From Desulfovibrionaceae bacterium (lineage in GTDB: Bacteria > Desulfobacterota > Desulfovibrionia > Desulfovibrionales > Desulfovibrionaceae): DNA of 11,499 nt. The notes beneath the pieces are model-generated. The model did not search any database and was not told where the DNA came from. It worked only from the letters and a program-made list of their open reading frames with translations. Below, piece by piece: positions 1 through 7,172 of this stretch. Position numbers and translations under genes: made by a program. How positions within the stretch are numbered: the first letter of the stretch is position 1; every line of letters starts with the position of its first letter. The stretch lies in contig CAAGJV010000157.1 of assembly GCA_900770205.1 (NCBI GenBank), positions 1 through 11,499 on the forward strand, in the 5' to 3' direction.

Positions 1-425
1 ACGATGCCTATCACGGCAGCAGGCCCCCATACGGAAAGGCCTATCATGGAAAAAGAAAGACCTACTGCCATGGCATCTATACTGGTAGCTATGGAGAGCA
101 TGAAAAGCTGAAGCCCCTTTGATGGATCTCCGCGCATTTCGCTTTTCTCTTCTCCGTTCCATGCATCCCGCAACATATTCAGGCCGACAAGAACCAGCAG
201 AACAAACGCAATCCAATGATCCCAGGCTTCTATATATCGATGAACGGAAAATCCAAGCATCCAGCCAATGACAGGCATGAGAAACTGAAAAAAACCAAAA
301 GAAAAAGACAGTCGGAAATAGTGCCCCAAAGTAATGGAAGACCGTGCGGCAGCAGCAGACACCGCTACGGCGAAGGCATCCATGGACAAGGCCAGTGCAA
401 TGGCAAAGACAGAAAAAAATGTCAC
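1..425 (-). CDS. mntP: Putative manganese efflux pump MntP, 3' end beyond window
   Basis: The minus strand encodes 141 residues of an MntP-type manganese exporter of the inner membrane, and the C-terminal part runs off the left edge. The start is a GTG at 425, chosen because a GGGAG Shine-Dalgarno lies 7 nt upstream. It also places the conserved SMDAFA motif at residues 14-19, so its Asp is residue 16, as I recall for E. coli MntP. The second half-repeat motif, TSIDAMAVG, follows at about residues 114-122 with Asp117. This gives the two-fold internal symmetry typical of the family. Visible membrane segments are about 3-23, 38-60, 70-86 and 107-125. An in-frame ATG exists at 461, but it has no ribosome site and would add a long non-conserved leader. 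The gene is divergent from RNase J. I see no yybP-ykoY manganese riboswitch in the short leader. Family assignment is confident; metal specificity is inferred from the family. Confidence 0.9.
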   Translation of the reverse strand, partial: MTFFSVFAIALALSMDAFAVAVSAAAARSSITLGHYFRLSFSFGFFQFLMPVIGWMLGFSVHRYIEAWDHWIAFVLLVLVGLNMLRDAWNGEEKSEMRGDPSKGLQLFMLSIATSIDAMAVGLSFSMIGLSVWGPAAVIGI

Positions 426-483
426 GATGATGCTCCCAAAGAAGTTCTGCGCATTATACATATCTGCCGAATATGCACAAGAG

Positions 484-512
484 CTTGTACTCAAAAGGCG
501 TCTGCTGTACAA
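484..512 (-). promoter_or_regulatory. Mirror-image promoter candidate for mntP
   Basis: Read on the minus strand, the same segment gives TTGTAC (512-507), 17 nt, then TACAAG (489-484). This is the mirror image of the RNase J promoter, made possible by the inverted repeat TTGTAC/GTACAA. The -10 is weaker on this strand because its last base is G. It would give mntP a leader of about 50 nt. The inverted repeat could equally be a repressor operator covering both directions. Confidence 0.4.
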
Positions 513-513
513 T
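485..513 (+). promoter_or_regulatory. Predicted sigma70 promoter of RNase J
   Basis: TTGTAC (485-490) and TACAAT (508-513) are separated by exactly 17 nt. Each matches the sigma70 consensus hexamer at five or four of six positions. Transcription would begin near 520, giving a leader of about 29 nt that contains AGGGA at 535-539, nine bases before the RNase J ATG. No start site has been mapped, so this is a sequence prediction. Confidence 0.6.
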
Positions 514-548
514 GCTTTCATATCGATACTGGAAAGGGACATCTGAAC

Positions 549-2231
549 ATGACTGCACCATACCTGACCATCACTCCGCTTGGAGGCCTTGGAGAAATCG
601 GCATGAACTGCCAGAAATGGCAAACCGATCAGGGAGTCGTGCTTATCGACTGCGGGCTCATGTTCCCCGATGATGCTCTTTTAGGTGTCGATGTTGTCAT
701 CCCCCGCTTCGAATCCATTTTTACCGAAGGGGAAAAAGTTCTCGGTATCGTTCTTACCCATGGACACGAAGATCATATAGGGGCTCTGCCATGGCTCCTG
801 CTCCAGTATAAAAATCTGCGCGGAATCCGTATCTACGGTTCTCCCTTTACCATTGCCCTTGTCGAACATAAGCTCGAGGAACACAACCTGCTCGACCGAG
901 TCACGCTGGTTGCCGTGCCTGCATACGGCACAGTTGCCTTGGGAAACCTCGTCTTTTCCTTCATTCCCGTCTGCCATTCCATCCCGCAGTGCTATGCTCT
1001 GGCCGCAGAAACTCCTATAGGAAAAATCATTCACACCGGCGACTTCAAGCTTGATGCCGCCCCTCTGGAAAATGAAGAGAAGTGCGATACTCTCGCCGAT
1101 TTCGCTCGCTTTGCCCTCCAGGGAAAACGAAAAGGGATCAAGCTTCTGCTTGCCGATTCTACAAACGTGGAAACACCAGGACATTCCCTCCCTGAACGGC
1201 AGGTTCGCAATGACCTCGATGCCATCTTTGCAGAAGTGAAAGGCCGCATTCTTATCGCTCTTTTTTCCAGTCACATCAGGCGCATCCGCACCGTCCTTGA
1301 GCTTGCAGAAAAATACCAGCGAAGCGTTCTTGTCAGTGGGCGCAGCCTCTCCACCAATATTGAAAAAGCCGTAGAACTCGGTCTCCTCGAACAGCCGAAA
1401 CACCTTTACAGCGAAGCCGCAGGATTCCCAGAACTTGAGCCGGAACAGAGCATCGTTCTGGCAACAGGAACACAGGGAGAAGCCCTTTCTGCGCTTGCAC
1501 GAATAGCCAGGGGAGAACACAGGCAGCTCTCCCTGCGGGAAGGCGACACCGTCATCATGTCATCCCGTGTCATTCCCGGAAATGCCAGAGCTGTCTCAAA
1601 AGTACTTAACCAGATTTATAGGCTTGGAGCGGAAGTCTACCATGATGCCGGAAGGGCTGTCCATGCCACCGGGCATGCATGCAGAGAGGAATTGAAGGAA
1701 CTCATAGAGAGTATCCGTCCGGACTACTTCATTCCCGTTCATGGTGAATACCGCCACCTGGCACTCCATGCCCGCCTTGCTGAAGAATGCGGTGTTGAAC
1801 GCGATCATGTGAAGATTATTGAAGACGGGCAGCCTGTTACCTTCACGGAAGACGACATCCGCTTGGAAGATCCGATTTCCGTGGAATCTGTCATGGTAGA
1901 TGGAAAAGGCGTAGGCGATGTCGGCCATCTTGTTCTTAAGGAACGCCGCATTCTCGGAGGAGAAGGACTGGTTGCCGTTGTTCTCGTTGTAGCGGAAGAA
2001 ACAGGGGAAATCCTGCATGGGCCGGAGATGATTTCCCGAGGATTCGTCTTTGAACAACAGTACAGCCACCTGCTTGAAGACGCCAAATGTCTTGTTCTCG
2101 ATCAGGTAGAATCCACGCCTCCCAACGATATTCCACGGCTTTCCGAACGGATACGGACCAGCCTGCGCCGCTTCTTTCGCGATATCCTGGGCAGAGACCC
2201 CATTGTCGTTCCCATAGTCACACAGATCTGA
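549..2231 (+). CDS. rnj: Ribonuclease J
   Basis: This encodes a 560-residue metallo-beta-lactamase/beta-CASP ribonuclease, close to the usual 550-560 residues of RNase J, which degrades and processes RNA as an endonuclease and 5'-3' exonuclease in the cytoplasm. The metal site is intact: HGHEDH at residues 71-76, His143, the HTGDF motif with Asp165, and the VHGEYRHL motif with His398. The beta-CASP segment has SGRSL (263-267) and ATGTQGE (305-311), and a C-terminal domain follows from about 450. The reading frame is open back to 216, but I start at the ATG at 549. The protein then begins directly with the conserved first strand (LTITPLGGLGEIGMN), AGGGA lies upstream, and the longer frame would run through the divergent mntP gene. 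Bacteria without RNase E often depend on RNase J, but RNase E cannot be assessed here. Confidence 0.95.
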   Translation: MTAPYLTITPLGGLGEIGMNCQKWQTDQGVVLIDCGLMFPDDALLGVDVVIPRFESIFTEGEKVLGIVLTHGHEDHIGALPWLLLQYKNLRGIRIYGSPFTIALVEHKLEEHNLLDRVTLVAVPAYGTVALGNLVFSFIPVCHSIPQCYALAAETPIGKIIHTGDFKLDAAPLENEEKCDTLADFARFALQGKRKGIKLLLADSTNVETPGHSLPERQVRNDLDAIFAEVKGRILIALFSSHIRRIRTVLELAEKYQRSVLVSGRSLSTNIEKAVELGLLEQPKHLYSEAAGFPELEPEQSIVLATGTQGEALSALARIARGEHRQLSLREGDTVIMSSRVIPGNARAVSKVLNQIYRLGAEVYHDAGRAVHATGHACREELKELIESIRPDYFIPVHGEYRHLALHARLAEECGVERDHVKIIEDGQPVTFTEDDIRLEDPISVESVMVDGKGVGDVGHLVLKERRILGGEGLVAVVLVVAEETGEILHGPEMISRGFVFEQQYSHLLEDAKCLVLDQVESTPPNDIPRLSERIRTSLRRFFRDILGRDPIVVPIVTQI

Positions 2232-2273
2232 CAAAGAAAAAGCCTATCCTCCTTTCCTTTTTTTCTGAAAGAA

Positions 2274-2303
2274 AAGGCGCCCCTGCATAACAGAAGGCGC
2301 CTT
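2274..2303 (-). terminator. Terminator of the dctP-dctQM-arylsulfotransferase operon
   Basis: On the minus strand AAGGCGCC and GGCGCCTT form a perfect 8-bp stem with a 14-nt loop, followed by TTTTCTTTC. It lies about 30 nt beyond the stop of the arylsulfotransferase-like gene. A smaller hairpin (TGCGGG, loop 3, CCCGCA, at 2311-2325) sits between that stop and the terminator. In the plus direction the stem is not followed by a T-run, so it would be at most a weak stop for RNase J, which ends at 2231. Confidence 0.7.
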
Positions 2304-2331
2304 CCTTGTATGCGGGAATCCCGCAGATCAT

Positions 2332-3780
2332 TTAGTCATCGGTCGCGGCAATGCAGTCACCGGCATTGGCCACATAACCAAGCGTGCCCTCAACCTCCAC
2401 TTCGCTGCTGCGGCTGCCGAAGGCCGCGGCTCCGGGCATACGGAAGGATGCGCAGTCCACGGGAGCAATGGCCACTTCGGGGGTATGTTCTGCCTGCGGA
2501 ACCCATTCATACGGAACGCGGTAGGAACGATACACCATATTCATGTTGCGGCCATCCTTATAGGGGTTGATGAACTCCCATACGATTTCGTGATCGGCCG
2601 TAACTTCAATCAGACGACCATCGGAACCTTCGGTAATGAGCGTATTGCCATTGGGCAGTCTCTGGGCAGAGCTGATGAAGGGGCTGTAGAAGCGGCTGGC
2701 ATCAAGAGGAACCACAAAACCCGCTTCATGAGGCGTGTACTGCCACACAATTTTCAGCGTGGTAGGATCGAATTCAAGAACACGGGTATAGTCGCGCTGG
2801 GCAGCCTTCACACCGATAGGAGCACCGGGGTTGGGGTTGTCGTATCCGGCCCAGCCGCCGTTATCAAACACAAGGATATTGCCGGCGCCGGGGAGTCCAT
2901 CGGGAATCATGTGGGCATGGTGCTGTCCGATGATCCAGCCAAGGGAATGTTCGGGGTGGCCGATGCTGTAGTCGGGGCCAACCTTCCAGACAATCTTTCC
3001 GGTTTCCTTGCTGATGATGAAGATGATGTTGGTTTCACGGCCATCCATGATGATGTTGTCGGGGTGGAAACGTTCATCGCCGGCATCATACCACTTGTTG
3101 GGGCCCAGCGTTGACATAGAGTTGATGTGCATCCAGTCGCCGAGTCCAGGAGCGCTGTCGATGAGAGATCCGCCGCGGTAGTTGGGATTGCGGCACATGG
3201 CGTTGCGTGCAGCTTCTGAAAAGCCCATTTCCTCCACATGGTCGGAGGCCTGCCACTCCCAGATGATCTCACCTTCCCAGTTCACTTCATAAACAACATC
3301 ATCAAGCAGAGGCTTGTCGGAAATATACTCGCAGTGGGCATCACGGTGGCAGAGAACAAGGGTGTTGCCAGACATGGACTGAGGTTCATGGCCGGGGGCA
3401 TAATAGCCCGTGGTGCTGCCTTCGCGCTGGAAGTCATGATGCTGACGAGCCATCCACTGGGGCTTTTCACCCGGATCCTCAATGAATTCCGCCTGATTGA
3501 ATTCCCAAACGACATTGCCGTCCCAGTCCACCTGAATAAGGTCTATCTGATCCTGCAACCCATACTTGGGATTGCGGACACCGCGGCTGCCGAGAAGATA
3601 GCCTCCGGGGAAAATCTTGTTCGGGAAGCCATGGACACCTTTCCAGAGTTTGATCTCCTGTCCGTTCATGTCGATAAGCATGGCGCCCTGCCCTTTAACG
3701 GGCATGACGGTGTAGCCGTTATACGCCTTTTCTGGATTATAGAGAGTAACACCAGTAGGATAAATTGTAGGATGTCCCAT
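2332..3780 (-). CDS. Arylsulfotransferase-like beta-propeller protein without signal peptide
   Basis: This 482-residue protein resembles the arylsulfotransferase (ASST) family, which moves a sulfuryl group between phenolic compounds through a sulfo-histidine, without PAPS. Propeller blades show as five repeats of a hydrophobic-W motif: VVWEF (90-94), IIWEW (172-176), IVWKV (263-267), IVWQY (344-348) and IVWEF (399-403). Conserved-looking His clusters, candidates for the catalytic site, are QHHDF (113-117), DWMHINS (215-221) and GQHHAHM (285-291). Arg374 in AQRLPNGNT is another candidate. AAGGAG lies 7 nt before the ATG. The N-terminus (MGHPTIYPTG) has no signal peptide or membrane segment, unlike the periplasmic enzymes such as E. 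coli AssT. It is the last gene of the TRAP operon, 60 nt after dctQM. Five cysteines are present (144, 150, 196, 443, 476). Fold and family are fairly secure; reaction and substrate are not known, and a non-enzymatic or different transferase role is possible. Confidence 0.8.
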   Translation of the reverse strand: MGHPTIYPTGVTLYNPEKAYNGYTVMPVKGQGAMLIDMNGQEIKLWKGVHGFPNKIFPGGYLLGSRGVRNPKYGLQDQIDLIQVDWDGNVVWEFNQAEFIEDPGEKPQWMARQHHDFQREGSTTGYYAPGHEPQSMSGNTLVLCHRDAHCEYISDKPLLDDVVYEVNWEGEIIWEWQASDHVEEMGFSEAARNAMCRNPNYRGGSLIDSAPGLGDWMHINSMSTLGPNKWYDAGDERFHPDNIIMDGRETNIIFIISKETGKIVWKVGPDYSIGHPEHSLGWIIGQHHAHMIPDGLPGAGNILVFDNGGWAGYDNPNPGAPIGVKAAQRDYTRVLEFDPTTLKIVWQYTPHEAGFVVPLDASRFYSPFISSAQRLPNGNTLITEGSDGRLIEVTADHEIVWEFINPYKDGRNMNMVYRSYRVPYEWVPQAEHTPEVAIAPVDCASFRMPGAAAFGSRSSEVEVEGTLGYVANAGDCIAATDD

Positions 3781-3810
3781 AAGAAAGCTCCTTCTTGAAT
3801 TTAGGGAACG

Positions 3811-3827
3811 CCCCAGAATATCTGGGG
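3811..3827 (-). other. Intercistronic hairpin between dctQM and the arylsulfotransferase-like gene
   Basis: CCCCAGA and TCTGGGG pair perfectly over 7 bp around a 3-nt loop, in the 60-nt gap after the dctQM stop. No T-run follows on the transcript strand, so it is more likely an mRNA-stability or processing element than a terminator. It ends about 20 nt before the AAGGAG of the next gene. Confidence 0.55.
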
Positions 3828-3840
3828 AACCGTGGTAAAT

Positions 3841-5754
3841 TTACAGAATTTCCGGCCCCATGAGAGTATATGGCAGCCAGAGGGCAATATCGGGAATAAA
3901 GGTTATAAGAACAACGGCAAGTATCATCAGGAACACAAACGGTATGATTCCCTTGAATATGGTTTCAATGGGAATCCCCTTGGCAACGCCGGCAAGCGCG
4001 AACACCACAACGCCGACAGGCGGCGTAATCTGCCCCATTTCCATGATCATAACGGATACCACACCAAACCACACAGGGTCGAAGCCGAGGGCCACAACCG
4101 TGGGGAAAATGGAGGGAAGAGTCAGCATAAGCATGGGGATAACGTTCATCATGCAGCCGAGGATCACATAGATGATCATGATGATGGCGAATACCCAGTA
4201 GCGGTTGAACGGCAGGGAAACAATGAAATCAGCCAGCAGGAAAGGAAGGCGCGTAGCAGCAAAGAAGTAGCCGAGTACCGCTACGCCGACCATGATACCC
4301 ATGATTCTGGCCGTAAGTTCTCCTGTTTCCTTCAAAGAAGCAAGCAGGTTCTCCCTCGTCACCTTGCGGCGGGCCAACGCATAGAGGAACGCTCCCATAG
4401 CACCGATACCGCCGCCTTCATTGGGAGAACATATGCCGGCAACGATGCTGCCCAGAACAAGAACGAACAGAGCGAGGATCGGCATCAGACCCATGGAAGA
4501 CTGAATCTTCTCCGCCAGCGTATACTGAGGTCCGCGCGGGGCGAGTTCAGGATGCCGCACTGCCATGTAATAAATATAGGCCATGAACATAAGTGCCAGC
4601 ATGATGCCGGGAACAAGCCCTGCCATAAAGAGCCGCCCGATCGAGACTTCCGTGACGATACCGTAAATAATGAATCCTGAACTCGGCGGAATAAGGATAC
4701 CCAGTGTTCCGCCGGCAGCAAGAGCACCTGTGGCAAGAGAAGGGGAATATTTGAGGCGCATCATTTCCGGCAGAGAAACAGAGCCCATAGTGACGGCCGT
4801 GGAAAGAGAATCTCCGCACACGGCGGCAAACCCAGTACAGCCTGCCACACCGGCCATGCCCATGCCTCCGGGCATATGGCCTATCCATTTATTGGCCGAA
4901 TTGAAAAGGTCTACGGAAATACCGGAATACAGGATCATGCAGCCCATAAGAACAAAGAGAGGAAGGGCGACAAGGTTGTAGTTTGCCGAGGCAGCGTATG
5001 GCGTTGTTCCTACAGCAGCAAGCGCAGCCATGACATTTCTGGAAACAGCCACCATACCCATGGCGCCGATGATGCTCATCGACCAGGCAATGGGCATGCG
5101 GATGAACAGGAACAGAAAAAGCAGCCCGAACGCTATGAGCCCCAGGAAAAGATTGGAGACTTCATAAGGGCATTCACGATACCAGAAGGGAAGATAGGCA
5201 AGAGCAAAAGCGAAGGCCATGCCGAACACGAGAGCAAGAAAATGCCTCGAAGACAGGCACTTGACGACTTCACGCACAAACTGGAAAAAAGCTACCACTG
5301 ATGTCATGGCAAGGCCGGCCACAGGCATCCAGTAATAATATTCCAGAGGAACATAGAGTTCCATGGACTGCGTGCCGAACTTGCTTAAAAACGCATCATA
5401 ACTTTCCGTTGTAAGGAGAACCATGATCCCCACAACCAGAGACGCCACCGTGATATCACACCAGGCTTTCATCCAGGAAGGCATACGGTTGTAGATAAAG
5501 TCGATCATCATATGGCGATCGTGCAGCTGGAGGATCGCCATGAAAGAAAACGTCGTAAGCGCAAGAAGATTTTCCTGAAGCTCCAGAGACCCTGGTACGC
5601 TGAAGCCGAACATACGGCAGCATACGTCAACGGTGATGAGCACGGGCAAAATAGCCATGGCCACATAGCTCAACCAGCTCACCTTGGTCGTGCATATCTC
5701 AAGAAAATTATTAATGCTTTGAAAAGCAGGAGAAAGAGAATTCTGTTTAGCCAT
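3841..5754 (-). CDS. dctQM: TRAP transporter fused small and large membrane subunits (DctQM)
   Basis: This 637-residue inner-membrane protein is the permease of a TRAP (tripartite ATP-independent periplasmic) transporter, which imports a ligand delivered by DctP using an ion gradient. The DctQ part is about residues 1-170, with four hydrophobic segments and the conserved ExQ region around SLELQENLL (56-64). The DctM part runs from about 172 to the end, with many membrane segments and typical motifs: GDSLSTAVTMGSVSLPEM (314-331), GTLGILIPPS (349-358) and MEMGQITPPVG (571-581). The fusion is a common TRAP architecture. The frame is open to an ATG at 5874 that overlaps the dctP stop. I prefer the ATG at 5754, because GAGG lies 5 nt upstream and the 40 extra residues would be encoded across two RNA hairpins and look unlike protein. 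It sits between dctP and the arylsulfotransferase-like gene. Ligand is unknown. Confidence 0.92.
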   Translation of the reverse strand: MAKQNSLSPAFQSINNFLEICTTKVSWLSYVAMAILPVLITVDVCCRMFGFSVPGSLELQENLLALTTFSFMAILQLHDRHMMIDFIYNRMPSWMKAWCDITVASLVVGIMVLLTTESYDAFLSKFGTQSMELYVPLEYYYWMPVAGLAMTSVVAFFQFVREVVKCLSSRHFLALVFGMAFAFALAYLPFWYRECPYEVSNLFLGLIAFGLLFLFLFIRMPIAWSMSIIGAMGMVAVSRNVMAALAAVGTTPYAASANYNLVALPLFVLMGCMILYSGISVDLFNSANKWIGHMPGGMGMAGVAGCTGFAAVCGDSLSTAVTMGSVSLPEMMRLKYSPSLATGALAAGGTLGILIPPSSGFIIYGIVTEVSIGRLFMAGLVPGIMLALMFMAYIYYMAVRHPELAPRGPQYTLAEKIQSSMGLMPILALFVLVLGSIVAGICSPNEGGGIGAMGAFLYALARRKVTRENLLASLKETGELTARIMGIMVGVAVLGYFFAATRLPFLLADFIVSLPFNRYWVFAIIMIIYVILGCMMNVIPMLMLTLPSIFPTVVALGFDPVWFGVVSVMIMEMGQITPPVGVVVFALAGVAKGIPIETIFKGIIPFVFLMILAVVLITFIPDIALWLPYTLMGPEIL

Positions 5755-5774
5755 GAGAACCTCGGCTTTTCGCA

Positions 5775-5792
5775 CTCCGTACCCATACGGAG
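5775..5792 (-). other. Small hairpin just upstream of the dctQM ribosome site
   Basis: CTCCGTA and TACGGAG form a perfect 7-bp stem with a 4-nt loop. It ends 11 nt before the GAGG Shine-Dalgarno of dctQM (5760-5763), so it could tune translation of dctQM or protect the processed downstream mRNA. No experimental support exists here. Confidence 0.5.
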
Positions 5793-5825
5793 AATGCACG
5801 GGAAAAACAACCTGTCTATGCCCAG

Positions 5826-5865
5826 GAAAAGGAAGGGAGGAGAAGAGAACGTCCCCTTCCTTTTC
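5826..5865 (-). other. Strong intercistronic hairpin after dctP (partial terminator or stabiliser)
   Basis: GAAAAGGAAGGG (transcript 5' arm) pairs perfectly over 12 bp with CCCTTCCTTTTC around a 16-nt loop, starting 8 nt after the dctP stop. The 3' arm contains TTTT but no separate T-run follows. Hairpins in this place in transport operons commonly make the binding-protein mRNA more abundant than the permease mRNA, by attenuation or by protecting its 3' end. That role is inferred here. Confidence 0.65.
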
Positions 5866-5873
5866 TGCTTGCA

Positions 5874-6947
5874 TTACATCTTATAATCGCCGTACTTGCC
5901 GGCTTTCATCTCATCCGTATAGAACTTGGCACGTTCCTGAGCATACTTGTACACAGTTTCAATAAGTTCAGGCTTGGCGCCTTTGCATGATTCCTTCCAG
6001 CTGTCAACAAATCCGCCAAGAGGAGCCAGGAAAGGCGCACGCTGCTCGTCTGTGAGGTAATAGAAGGAATGCCCCTGCTTTTCCATCCAGGCAGTGTCCA
6101 GCTTGGCGCCGTCTTCAAGAGACTTTCCTATGCCGAGAGACATTTCCATGCCGCCCGTCTTATTAAGATAATCCTTCATATCGGCAGGCATGGAATCCCA
6201 CAGGTCTTTATTAACTTCCATGGTGAAGGCCTGAACCATGACATTAAGCATCAGGTGATGCTTGGTCGCTTCCGTGATTTTATAAGACTTCAGAGGAGCC
6301 AGAGGGCAGAGTACGCCGTCTCCCATGCCTTTGGACAGGGCAAGATAAGTATCCGGAGAGCTCATGCGGATGGGGTTTGCGCCAAGAGCCTTGACGACTT
6401 CAAGCGCAACGGCATCCCAAACAATGATCTTGGCGCCCTTCAGTTCTTCCATCGTTTTCACGGGCTTCAGCGTATGCATCTGGTAAGCGGCAGAGGCCCA
6501 CGAGGTAAAATGCACGCTGTTCGCAGGAAGTTCCTTGGCCACTTCGGGGAACTTGCGGATAACATCTTCCAGAACCAGCGACCCAATGATGGCATTGGGG
6601 CACAGGCCAGGAATGGCAACCACATTCATGAGGTTATAGTTGCCTGGATATACGGAGGGTCGGATAGTCCCGAAGTCCACACGGCCATCGGTAATAGCCT
6701 TGGGAGCTTCAGATTCAGGGTAAAGAGCGTTAGTCGCAAAGTAGTCAAACGAAAGCTTGCCGCCGAATTTCTCTTCCGTTGCCTTAAAATAAGGTGTCCA
6801 GTAATTTACCACGGTAGGGTGCTTTTCAAGGTAGCTGCCCATGAAGGACAGATGCTTGAATCCCTTGGCAGCTTCCGCGCTGCCGGCAAAAGCCAATACT
6901 CCGCCCAGAGCCAGAACGGCAGCCATCAGACCAAACTTTTTCAACAT
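5874..6947 (-). CDS. dctP: TRAP transporter periplasmic solute-binding protein (DctP family)
   Basis: This 357-residue periplasmic binding protein captures the ligand and hands it to DctQM. The start at 6947 is set by AAGGAG 9 nt upstream, and a longer frame to 6971 has no ribosome site. A classical Sec signal peptide follows (MLKKFGLMAAVLALGG...), probably cleaved after GSAEA at about residue 26. Family features are the LSFDYF...ALYPESEAPKAI region (65-85), KTMEELKGAKI (164-174), the ALGANPIRMSSPDTYLALSKG segment (187-207) with DG at 210-211, and a helical C-terminus. The position that in classical DctP proteins is the carboxylate-binding Arg (GLKIR) reads GAKII here (Ile175), so the ligand may not be bound as a simple carboxylate. 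It is the first gene of the operon, followed by a strong hairpin. Ligand is unknown; a sulfated or sulfonated compound is only suggested by the downstream gene. Confidence 0.9.
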   Translation of the reverse strand: MLKKFGLMAAVLALGGVLAFAGSAEAAKGFKHLSFMGSYLEKHPTVVNYWTPYFKATEEKFGGKLSFDYFATNALYPESEAPKAITDGRVDFGTIRPSVYPGNYNLMNVVAIPGLCPNAIIGSLVLEDVIRKFPEVAKELPANSVHFTSWASAAYQMHTLKPVKTMEELKGAKIIVWDAVALEVVKALGANPIRMSSPDTYLALSKGMGDGVLCPLAPLKSYKITEATKHHLMLNVMVQAFTMEVNKDLWDSMPADMKDYLNKTGGMEMSLGIGKSLEDGAKLDTAWMEKQGHSFYYLTDEQRAPFLAPLGGFVDSWKESCKGAKPELIETVYKYAQERAKFYTDEMKAGKYGDYKM

Positions 6948-7028
6948 ACTGCAAAACTCCTTTTTTCCCATCCTCCTGCTTCAGGCAACAGTCTCTGCGA
7001 AGCCGTCCGGATAAGTTTCATTAGAGTC

Positions 7029-7058
7029 TTTATAAATTAAATATTATTCTCATGTCAA
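7029..7058 (-). promoter_or_regulatory. Predicted sigma70 promoter of the dctP operon
   Basis: On the minus strand there is a perfect TTGACA at 7058-7053, followed after 18 nt by TATAAA (7034-7029), or after 17 nt by TTATAA. The spacer and upstream DNA are markedly AT-rich. Transcription would start near 7022, giving a leader of about 75 nt that ends with AAGGAG. Possible regulator sites lie just upstream: an ATTGAC direct repeat overlapping the -35, and the palindrome GAAATTATTTC at 7091-7101. Confidence 0.65.
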
Positions 7059-7071
7059 TGGTGATTTTTTG

Positions 7072-7101
7072 GTCAATATTATTACCAGCTGAAATTATTT
7101 C
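7072..7101 (-). promoter_or_regulatory. Possible operator elements upstream of the dctP promoter
   Basis: A second ATTGAC (7077-7072) lies 18 bp upstream of the copy that includes the -35 box (7059-7054). The imperfect dyad GAAAT-T-ATTTC follows at 7091-7101. Regularly spaced repeats and a dyad upstream of the -35 are where an activator or repressor would bind. The DNA is AT-rich, so chance is a real alternative. Confidence 0.25.
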
Positions 7102-7123
7102 TTTTTAATTAAAATCTTAAACG

Positions 7124-7147
7124 AAAAACCGGCTCAAAGGCCGGCTT
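7124..7147 (-). terminator. Rho-independent terminator of the small winged-helix gene
   Basis: On the minus strand CCGGC and GCCGG form a GC-rich stem with a 6-nt loop (CTTTGA), extended by A-T and G-T pairs at its base and followed by TTTTT. It lies about 25 nt past the TAG of the 58-residue gene and just upstream of the dctP promoter, so it separates the two transcription units. Confidence 0.75.
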
Positions 7148-7172
7148 AAAACTGTTTATAAAACCATGTCGT

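Noticed and set aside
216..548. N-terminal extension of the RNase J reading frame (111 residues)
   Set aside because: It overlaps the divergent mntP gene, its sequence is low-quality and basic, and the conserved RNase J start is at 549 with a ribosome site.
426..548. yybP-ykoY manganese riboswitch upstream of mntP
   Set aside because: The gap is short and I could not find the conserved loop sequences of that riboswitch class.
681..1520. 279-residue open frame on the minus strand inside RNase J
   Set aside because: A shadow of a strongly conserved plus-strand gene; no recognisable domain.
1596..2234. 212-residue open frame on the minus strand over the RNase J 3' end
   Set aside because: Antisense shadow of the RNase J C-terminal domain; composition and lack of motifs do not support a gene.
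3832..4680. 282-residue plus-strand frame rich in His, Asn and Arg
   Set aside because: Antisense to the hydrophobic DctM segment; the polar composition is the usual mirror of membrane codons.
6069..7040. 323-residue plus-strand frame opposite dctP
   Set aside because: Antisense shadow of dctP that continues into its promoter region; no domain seen.
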